Positions 48,271 to 57,860 of a DNA stretch of 60,000 nucleotides are shown here, piece by piece. The stretch is taken from contig NC_087062.1 in assembly GCF_963678635.1 (NCBI RefSeq), positions 32,587,651 through 32,647,650 of the forward strand. The letters are read 5' to 3'. The position numbers and the translations under genes are program-made. Each line of letters opens with the position of its first letter. The first letter of the stretch is position 1. The DNA comes from Symsagittifera roscoffensis. Taxonomy: Eukaryota > Xenacoelomorpha > Acoela > Convolutidae. Under the pieces are notes generated by a model. The model did not search any database, was not told where the DNA came from, and saw only the letters and a list, made by a program, of their open reading frames with translations.

Positions 48271-51200
48271 ATGGCAGACCGATTCTGGAAATCCATGCCC
48301 GCGGCCCTGAAGAAGCCCACTCTTGATGAGCTGTACAGACGCCTGAGGGACTTGGACTACACCCAAATAGACGAGAGAATGGCGGTGATGCTGAATGCCA
48401 TCCTCCAGTTGGAGGACCAGGGTGAGTGCAGGGAGTCTGCAACGGAGGCTGTCTTGATGATCGGGTACACCACCGAGGGTATATCAAACCAAGAACAGAC
48501 CAGATGGTTGTCTTGGAATGTGGATGGAGGAGTAAGGGGCTTTGACTTGGCAAGGAATCCTGGCCTGAGTAACAACACTGAATATGGCGCAGGGGAGTTC
48601 CCACTACCGACTAGGCCAACAGCAAGATCTACAAGCCAGGGCTCGAGTAGGGTGCCGTCGATGACGCGAACGCAACAGACGACCGAGGCATATCCGGATC
48701 TGGGTGTTCTAAAGAAAGAGCTCGAGAAGGCGCAGAAGGAAAGTAACAAGGCGAGCCTCGATCGGGATCAGGCGAAGCTGGATCGGGAGAAGATTCAGCT
48801 GGAGAGAGACCAGGCAGTCAACGAGCGAGATCAGACTCTGAGGTTACTTGAGGTGCTAAAAGTTGAACATCAGCAGGAACTAAGGGTACGGGAGAGCGCC
48901 GCGAATCGTGATCAACTGAAGTCGGAGTTGGAGAGAATAGAACAGCGACAACGTGAGCTTGACGCACAGAAGGGAGCCAGGCCAAAGGAGCGAGTGGTGA
49001 CCAGCTCGCGGCCAGAGTCGCGCATGGAGGTGGATGAAGCTCCCAGGGCAAGAGGACGGTTCAACCTTGACCGCGAGGCCAGAGAACACATGAGTGAAGG
49101 GTTGGAAGTCTGGATACCGAATGACGCGACGCCTTCCTTGCGTGGCCTAGAGACACAACCTGTACGTCCACTAATGGATGTGGTGCTGCCGGGATATACC
49201 CCAACCTCGACCTCGAGCGACAGTCAGGTGAGTGGCGGCTCATCGCGCCTGAAAGAGCTAGGCGAGAAATTACAACAGAAGAACCGTGAAAGATCTGCAA
49301 GACCGGAGCTTCCCCCAACTTGGAGGGAACAGCCGGTCAGGAGCGTCGTGATCTCGAGTTATAAGAAAAATACAGAGGGAAGGTACCACAGGCACAATCG
49401 ACTGGATTGGATTACGGAACAGGGAGCCAGGAGGGACTGCTTCCATGATGCAGCCTGGGTGGAGTATCTCGCGCCACCTCGTGTGCCAGAGGGTGCAGTT
49501 CACCTAATCATAGGGGACAGCCTGGTGCGGGTGTTGACCCGGATCCAGTCGCATTGGCAGACTGGAATCTTGAGTTTCGCTGGAGCTGCCACGCCACAGA
49601 TGTTGGCAACCCTGGACATCTAGGGATGACTAAAGTATACACGGTGACCCTGATGATCGGGACAAACGATGTGTCAAGGGAGAAGCGAGGAAAATAATGA
49701 GGCTGTACGACAAGATGAGCTGCCTTCTTGAGGAGCTGAGGATCCAGATGGACCCCATCCTGCTGACAGTATGTACGGTCCCCTACAACATGATGTTTGA
49801 TCAGCACGCCTTGGAGATGAACGAGAAGGTGCGGAACCTAAACAAGGTGATCCGAGATATCCATCGCAAGAGTGTGCTCCCTGTCAGACTGTTGGACGTG
49901 GCAGAGCGCATGGAGAAAGAGGGATTCCCTGAAGACACCTCCAATGATGGAATCCATTTCGATAGACCACGGGGAGCAGAGTGGCTAAACGACGTCTTCC
50001 AGGAACACATAAACACGCTAGAGTCGGATCTGCTAGAGACAGCCCAATTTACCTTAGGACCACCTCCGAACCCACCATTCCTTGCCTCAAGGGCCTTGTC
50101 TGGTCGCTTGGGAACGAGAGTTGACGCTAGAGACGGTTCGAGGAGCATCCAGACCCGATTGCAGAGTGCCACGCCAATGGAATCTGAGGAGGTGATGTCA
50201 TCAACACCTCCAGGCTCGGCGATGTCCTCAGTGGTAGTGGCAGAGAGCAAACGGGAAAAGAGGTCTATGGAGACCGCTCGCTTGAGATATCCTGAGAAGG
50301 TGAAAGAACTGGACCTAGAGAGTTTGGAATGCAGGCGGGAATTGGCGGAGACCCTGGGGATTGAACGAGTGTCGCACGAGGATTTGAATAGACATCATTG
50401 CGTGGACTGGTTGAAAGCTCATGAGGCGCACTTCTCGAGAACGAAATTGATGGAGACCACAGACCTGACTGGAATTCCCACAAAAGCGATCATGGGACCC
50501 ATTAACTACCGACCTCTCAAGCTGCTAGGGAGTCCTGGACTTATAACAGAACCTCCCAAGCACCGAACGAGCATCGCCAGGATCAGGTTGGCGACCCCGG
50601 CACAGTTGAAAGTGGTGGACAAGCTACTCAATCCAGGATCGATGGAATTGCCGGATGCCGCTTACGAAGGCTCGAAATTGGCGGAAGATCCCAGGTACGG
50701 GAAGCCCTGTGGCAGCACCCAGCTGGCCAAAACCCTGGCAGTTTATGATAGAGCAGATCCAGCTGCTGCGAGAGTAGTCATTGTGGCGGGGTCGGACTTC
50801 GAAGGAACGTCTCCCAAGTTGTTCTGGCCGGAGACTCTGATATACTCTTTGCCAGGAGCTGAATTAAATCAGATGTTAACTCTGGTGGTGGCAATAAAGT
50901 CGGAGATGCCCTGTGAACCTGAGCTGCTATTGTTTGCAGGAATGAATGATCACCTGCACGCGATGGGACTTCTTGAGCAACTAAAGGGCGATGAAATTCC
51001 GACATCGAGGAAGATATGGGAAGCCATTCAGGCATTGTTTGCGGCGATGAATGAAGTGCAAGAGAGTGTTGTCTCGAGATTTGGGTCCAAGACGAAGGTG
51101 GTGTTTACCACATCCCCTGGATACGCGAGTATGCCACCCGCCCTACAGTTCGTGTACGCGGTCTTGATCCTGATAGCAGAAGGGAATGAATGGCGGATTC

Positions 51201-53989
51201 TAATGGCAGCCCCCAATCGGGAGTTGGAGCCATCGAACCTGAGGCTTCGCAAGTCAGAATTGGCGGCGGCATGGGCGGACATATCTCATGCACTGAGGGG
51301 CTTTTATGGACTAGCCGACATCCTGATCGTATTAGACGAGGTGCTCTTGCTAGAGATATCGAACTTTGCCAGGCAACTCAAGTTCAGCCCAGTCATCGGG
51401 GACGATCACCCGGCGATAAGCAAATTAACGGCCAGCTTGTGGTTTCGGAGTATGGATGTGAAGATCACAAACTCCACCAGCAAGTCTAGAGGTCCCAGTA
51501 ACGAGAGAAGAAATGTGGCCGAGACGGAAAAGCAATTGGAATCGATGAAATATCGCTTGACTCAAGAGAATGGCTGGTGGCCATTTTTGACACCAAGGCT
51601 GGAGAACGCCACGAACAAGACGAGGGAGGAAGCACCACCCCTCGTGAAACAAGTCTGGAGTTTTCTGGAGAAACAACTGGAGCTGGCCGAAACAAGAGAC
51701 ATGACGGTGGCTAGATTTGTCTCGGCCGCCAATGAAGTGACGATTGGAGGGTTCTGGAGAGAGCACGCCAAAAGCGAATTGAAGACTAGGAGGGATTACG
51801 AGATTCTCAAGTTCTTGAGTCCTTGCTGGGAGAAGGAATTCTTGGCAGGATATTTCGGTACCACGGCGACTATCTTTGGAGCCTTCGTGCAGGAGATACT
51901 GGGCATGCCCATCAGCCTGCTCTTGGCCCTGTATTTGGTCTACCCATGATACTTGTTCAACATGGGCCCAGCATACATGTTTAGTTGAGGAGTGGAGACA
52001 CTTCGAGTTGATGGGTACCTGGCACTAGTACTCTTGACCCATGGGGAATTGGTGTCGTTTCATCGATTAATGGAATATGGAGAGCCTCTGTCTATGGGGA
52101 GAGTCCACACGAGCATTGAAACCAGCTCCTACAAGTGTGCCGCAGGGTTGAAGACGTTGCTAGTACAATACCTCATGATGCAAAATCGGCACATGACGGG
52201 TGAAGATGAGAATCCAACTTCGAGAGAAGAATGGAAGAAGGCGAACAGAGGGATGCCTCTGTTGACGGACCTATGCCTGGCAATGAGGTCGGACCCAATG
52301 GGGATAATCCGGGGTCTAGAGGAGGTGGTGACCTGCATTTATGGTCCAGCAGTGACGTACGCGTTCCCAGATCCCCTGGTGACAACGTATCGTCACTCGG
52401 TGACGCACTTGAGTCTCATCAGTATACTGGATGGGACGGCGCTAAATTGGTGTCAACAAGAGGTGCTCAGAGCGCGTATGAGCAACACGGTACTCTTTGG
52501 AAAAGTGAAAGATGCCGAGCTGATAGTGTGCAACTTCAGGGGACAAATGCAATGTAGAATGGGAGGCAAGCGAGAGGGCCCCATTGAAATGTATCCCAAG
52601 TTTTGGAACTTGAACCCATTGACGGCCGACGGACGAGAAGTCTTGAGGATCCCCGCCTGGAAGGAGTGCTATGCACTAGTTAAGAGGGAGCTGGAGGCCA
52701 TAATGGAGAAAGAAATCCTCCCAGCCACCATGCCTGAGTTCCCGATAGTCAGGAGGATGACCTTGGGAATGAACAGTCCCTTGGTAGTTCCCTCCATAAT
52801 GGCGAAGATGACGACGGAGGAAATACAGAAGCATTTCACGGATGGCTGGGACCCCCTGTTCATCGGCTACACGGCGGCGGTCTACTTCCATACCAGCGAG
52901 ACGAAGGTAAATTCGTGGACGACGCAAGCGAAAAAGAGTAGAGGTTCGCAGCCCCCCGGATATGAGGTGCGGAAGGTCTTGAGAACTCTAGAGAAGGAGG
53001 GACTTGAGAACATGCTACCCATATGGGATGATGGCAGGATGATCGTGATGGAGGGGCACGTCGCATTGGTGGACGACATGAAATTTGCCACGAGAAAATA
53101 TAAGGCACCCTATGGTTTGGAACAGGTGGAAATGAGACAGGAGGGAACAGAACTAGATGCAGCAGGTCAACTGCATGTAGCACTGACGGAATACAAAAAG
53201 CTGGATCCTACGACACCATCACCACTGTCAGTGGACACGCCTGGAGACAAGAGGAGTGGACCCGTCGAGGACCGATTTAAGAAAATTCTCGAGAGAAGGA
53301 GACATGAGTCAGAAGAAGAGAGTATGGAGGAAACTCTCAGTGAAGCCGGTGAAGACATGGAAGTGGGGAATACGCCTGAACCAGGGCCATCAGGGGAGGA
53401 TCTCACCACTCAAGAGCTGTTGAAAGACTTGAGCGAGGAGAATTGGGCAGATACTGCCACCCCACCCCTGAATCCGTCCCCCCGGAAGAATCTGGAATTG
53501 CCATTGGCAAGTGAGACCTTCAATATGGGGATGATACTCTTGAGCTCGGAGGAAAGGGAAAAGAACACTTTCGAAGGGAACAGGGACATATTCCTGGGAT
53601 CTCTGAAGAACGATGCCTGGCAGGAATTCTTGGAAGAATTCAATCAAGAAGTGGGCAGCGAGACGACGATGGACAAGTTCAAGGAGGAACTGTGGGACAC
53701 AGTCGTAAGATTTGGAGAACCGCTTCTGATAGGAACGGGCCTGGATGAGAAGGCGAGAAAAGAGCTGCTGAGCAAGCTGGTAGAGCTGAGAAATTCACGA
53801 TCGAAGACTAGAGAAGAAAAATGTGAGGACAGCTCTACTCTGAAACAAAAAACTGTAGATAAAAGAGTTGATGATATAAAAAGGGATAAGGTTGGGACTA
53901 GTAATAAAATTAAAAGTACTAATATCCTTAAGGCTCGAGCAGGGGGAGGCAAGAGTTGGAAGGATTGGATAGGGAGGTCGAATCGGTGA
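48271..53989 (+). pseudogene. Element B ORF2: coiled coil, SGNH hydrolase and SGNH-like domains, broken
   Basis: About 1,906 codons from ATG at 48271 to TGA at 53987-53989. Residues 1-110 are conserved but unknown; about 145-235 form a coiled coil (ERDQAVNERDQ). SGNH/GDSL domain: GDS at 49513-49521, block II GAATPQML, GTND at 49659-49670, DGIH at 49946-49957, so Ser, Gly, Asn and Asp-His are all encoded. Second SGNH-like set: AGSDF near 50785, LPGAEL near 50850, AGMND near 50937, ADISHA near 51276. The rest (about 51400-53989) is unrecognised; a hydrophobic run MPISLLLALYLVYP precedes the first stop. Lesions relative to A: 1-bp deletions near 49620 and 49678 on either side of GTND, and TGA at 51947-51949 and 51986-51988 where A encodes Arg. 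The product would sit where Env sits in other elements but has no signal peptide. Confidence 0.88.
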
Positions 53990-53991
53990 TG
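53987..53991 (+). promoter_or_regulatory. TGATG stop-start overlap, ORF2/ORF3 (element B)
   Basis: TGA 53987-53989 ends ORF2; ATG 53989-53991 starts ORF3 one base back in phase. Identical arrangement in A and C. Confidence 0.7.
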
Positions 53992-56900
53992 ATAGCTACA
54001 ACACCCTCAAGCAGAAATGTGAAGACTCGCAAGAGGAAGAGAGAAGTAGAAGGATTGGGGAGTCCTTCAGTGGAGGCTGTTTCGGAAGGAAACTTGAGAG
54101 AGACGGCGCCCATGGTTTTGGCTCGATGCAAGACGGCGGCATACAAGAACAGCTCGGAGCTCAGAAGACCACTTGAAGTAGAAAGGGAAATAGAGACTTC
54201 CACCAGTTCGACATCGGAGGAAGACTTCAAGCCTCAGAAGGTAAACGTAAAGAGAGGTTCAACGAACGGACAGACATGGGAAGTGGATATCGGCAAAGAA
54301 TGGATCTCAAAGGCACATCAGGACATGGGCAAGCAAGTGACGAGTGATCCATTGGAGAAGAACAAGACGAGGAACACTTCCCGGACGTGGTGGGTGGCCC
54401 TTGAAACATTGAGAGAAATGGAGGACTGCTGGAAGAAGTTGGACAGTGGAGTAGCTCGCAAGCGACGCAATTGGGCCACCCAGCAAAAGGCCGAGGTTAA
54501 TAAAATAGAAATGGCAAATCATCTGAAGAGGTCCTGGCAGAGTTTGTTGAAGGATCATTTTGAAGAAGCAATGAGGACACCCTCATCAGCACCACCATTA
54601 ATGGCGAATCCCTTCGTTAGAACTGCAGGACAATTAATGTTCACCTGGAGTCTGGTGGGAATAGAGTTGGAAACACTGACTTCGTATGACAGGCTGAAGT
54701 TGGGAAGCAAGAAGATAGATGTGTATCAGGCACTGATGCAACACGTAGCCAGGGACAATTCAGGCTTGAGCCTGGCTAGAAGAAAGGATGCCACGTGTTT
54801 CTCGAGATGGATAAGGTCGATGATGTCTGATAGCACCATCCTGGCATGCCAACAGAGAGCAAGCGGAAGTAAAACCATGGAAAAAAGAGTCTCAACGATC
54901 ATCTTGAACGTATATCAGAGTACAGGAATAGAAAAGGAAGATGGTTCCAGACAATCCCTAGAGAACCACAGAAAGCTAGACGAGGTGCGGAGGTTTTATA
55001 ATAAGAAGTTCGAAGAAGAACATGATGTTCATCGTAACCTGGCCTCGTCAGAGCAGTACTCGAGACTCAGCGAGAAGGAGGAATACCAATATGTGTCGGG
55101 AGTAATGGGAATAGCCTACAACCCCTTCTTAGACTCGGAAACTGGAGGCGCCCACAGAAACCATGAGGTAGCGGAGCTACTGAAGTTTTGGACAGAAAGA
55201 ATAATGGAAATAGACGCGGTGGAAAAAGAGGGGCCGAGCTTGGGCCTGATTCTTGAGAAAACACCAGAGTTGGTAAGCATACCGCGCTCGAACAAGAGAG
55301 TTGAAGTGAACATGGGCGATGGAAATGGCTTGTTAACCACGAACTTGGGAGTGGTATGGAAGCTATTAAGACCCTCCTGGTGTCCACATCCCCACGCGAG
55401 TCTGATCGAGGAAACCACCGAGCGAGTGAGGTTAGCTCCAACGGAAGATGAAGATCTGGCAAAGTTGAGTGTGCTGCATAAGCTAATCTCACCTCAGATG
55501 CAAGAGCCAAGCGAAAAGACGAACAATCCCGGGTCAGCGAAGAAATTGGAGCCGGGTAGTTGTCTGGATTCGAAGTGTGGAAACGGAGAGCACACCTGCG
55601 ATGGACGGTCATGCGTCAGAATACTGTCCTTTCAAAAAGAAGACCTGGTCACTTGGTTCGAAGACATCACGGACAGGGAGAGAAGTGAAGTGCAAATAGT
55701 AGCGGAGTGTTACGCGAGAACCACGGTGAATATAGCGACGGCTCTCGGATTCTTCTCGAGAATGTGTAGTTTGCAGTCATTGGAAAGACTAGAGTCTGAA
55801 CACCATTGGGTGACGGCGTTGAGCGTAGAATCATGGCCTGGGGTGTTGCAGGTGACTCAAAAACACATCCGGAGCTGGAAAGTTGGTCTTGAGGCAGAAA
55901 TGGGGTTTCCCATGAGCGACGCTTATGGCCTGCCATTGAACGCAAAATCCCTGATAGGGTCAATGATGGCCAACTTGTGCGGAAGTCACTACCCACTGCA
56001 CATGGCGATGGTGGAAGCATCCAGCCAGAGAGTACTGGTGGACAAGGCCTTCTCAGTGCGTGCCCAAGTGCGTGAGGTTGGCTAGGATATCGCATCACTC
56101 GCACAAGTTGTTGAGAAAAATCAGAGGGACAGTACCAAAAGAATTGAGAGATGACTTGAGTGAAATCTGGGGAGAAGAACTTTTGAAGCTGGAGAGAGAG
56201 AACAAAAGCGATCACGAGAGACAAAACGTGATCGGAAAACCTGTGGGAAGTGCTCCAAACCTGGAAGATAACGACACGATGCATGAGAAAATGATGGAGC
56301 TTGAGCCTCTCTTGGAAGCCTCGGGGGAGCGTAACCTCAGGAGCATTGAGATCACCCATGGAGAATGCCCAAGCCACTGTTTGGCGCAAACGGTGTGGTA
56401 TCCAGATCACAAGAACCTTTGCCTGGTATGGGATATGGAAGAAATCCGGTCGATCGGACTACCGGATCACCGACAGAAGGTGACGATCTTGGTAGTGAGT
56501 ACGATGTTGGCTCTGAGATGGATAGAAGAGAATATAACGAAGTATCGGGAAGCGGGGACGCCAACGGCTGAGTCAATATACGCGATAGACTACAGTAGGA
56601 GACTCGAGTTGTTTGAGACTGCGTGCAAGGTATTCGCCATACCAACGGAAGTCAGACATGTCTGGAGCCGTTTGAGGTACTTCCCATGGTTTCGGGCGAC
56701 GCTGACGTCCTGGTTGTACATGACAACGAAAGATCACATGAGAAAACATCAAAAGGAGTATCGACAGTTCCAGGCCGAGATTGGGCCGGAAGCTTTCAAG
56801 AGACCCCTGTTAACCCATCGTAATGCGATCACGACAGGATGGAAGAGAGTGGGTAAAATGTCTAGAGACAATACCAAAGCGAGGGAATCGATACTAGAGG

Positions 56901-57151
56901 AGGACCTGACGAAGAACGTGAGCTTGAGCCTGCACAATTCCTTTTGTTTGAACCGGGAATCAAGGGTGAAGGCACTACCCAACCAAGCAAAGAGGTTGCA
57001 AGAGCAAAGAGAATGGATGCGATCCTACGAGCAGCTGAAGGCTTGGGAGGAGATTGTGATTAGCTCCGATGATGAAGAGGAACTGTTGAGACAGTTTGCC
57101 GTATCTAGTACTTCAGGGTGCAGTACCTCCAAGGCGAAGAGTGCGAGATGA
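53989..57151 (+). pseudogene. Element B ORF3, unknown protein with basic N-terminus
   Basis: About 1,053 codons. ATG at 53989 is chosen because it overlaps the ORF2 stop and is kept in A and C; the frame is open 33 nt further upstream without an ATG. Residues 12-18 include KTRKRKRE, a likely nuclear localisation signal. Conserved blocks: LMFTWSLVGIELETL, EYQYVSGVMGIAYNPFLD, VWKLLRPSWCPHPHASL, a Cys block CLDSKCGNGEHTCDGRSC (near 55563-55620), NLCGSHYPLHMAMVE, and WSRLRYFPWFRATLTSWLY near the end. The Cys block is shared with C and could bind zinc. The frame is broken once, by a 4-bp tandem duplication of GTGC at 56056-56063. No family recognised. Confidence 0.82.
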
Positions 57152-57577
57152 GCAGGTGGCTCGAATAGATCTTGAGTCTTGAGAGGGAAAGGGGGCTTGA
57201 GCGTGGATCCAGGTGAAACCTGGGTTCACGAAAAAGAAATTTTAACAAAACAAGATATTGTTATTAATATGCTATATCTATTATATAAACGAAAATGCTG
57301 CATGACAATTTCCTAATTAAATGGGACAAAAGAAATTTTAAATTGGCTTGAAAAGCGAGAAATCAAGGGTGCAGGTGTGTGCAGATTTTGATTGCTGTTT
57401 AGCGATAATGTGAAAATTTTACATGGCTGTGAATTTTGGGGTGTAGATAAGCTTAAGTCTGCTGCAAACTTCTGTAAATGACCACTGGCACTGTATCTTG
57501 AGTAACACTCGGTTTTCTGGGACTCACTGACAGAAGACAGCACGCGATGAGGACATCGATCTCAAGTCCGGGGAGTA
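57152..57577 (+). other. Element B 3' untranslated region with polypurine tract
   Basis: Noncoding. The purine tract GTCCGGGGAGT is at 57566-57576, one base before the LTR. A short hairpin, CCAGGTGAAACCTGG, lies near 57210. Confidence 0.8.
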
Positions 57578-57860
57578 TGTGCCAGTCGGTCATATTTGGA
57601 AGTTTGACCTTGAGAGAAGCAAAAAGCACTTGATTTTGGAGTGAAATTTAATATTTCAAAATTTCGAATGGAACCTGTCATGCACGATTTTCTCGCGATA
57701 ACTGAAAATCAGAAAAGAGAAGTCAGAACGATCGAGTGACAATCGCGGGAAAGTTGCTAGAAAAATCAGTGGGAAATTGCTATTCGCAATTTCAGTAGCA
57801 ATAATAATCGAGAGTAGAGCTGTCCCATCTAAAACAGAGACGAGCGCATTCCCACGAACT
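57578..57860 (+). repeat. Truncated 3' LTR of element B (first 283 bp)
   Basis: Matches 35870-36152 at a constant offset of 21708 with one difference (TAATATTT against TAATTTTT). It stops inside U3 and joins pol sequence with two shared bases, TG, at the joint. Confidence 0.95.

Larger units (their letters stand above)
35870..57860 (+). mobile_element. Element B: giant Ty3/gypsy-like LTR retrotransposon, 3' LTR broken
   Basis: About 22 kb. 5' LTR 35870-36773, primer-binding site, leader to 39253, gag-pol 39254-47769, spacer, ORF2 48271-53989, ORF3 53989-57151, purine tract, and the first 283 bp of the 3' LTR. The two LTRs differ at one position in those 283 bp, so insertion looks recent. Lesions: a 1-bp deletion near 42006, a 288-nt in-frame deletion in integrase, two 1-bp deletions in ORF2, two TGA codons in ORF2 and a 4-bp duplication in ORF3. 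The target duplication cannot be tested because the right end is lost. Confidence 0.93.

Noticed and set aside
51947-51988. TGA codons within ORF2 of B as recoding (selenocysteine or a variant code)
   Set aside because: A encodes Arg at both places, A has its own different stops, and no SECIS-like structure was seen; plain nonsense mutation is simpler.
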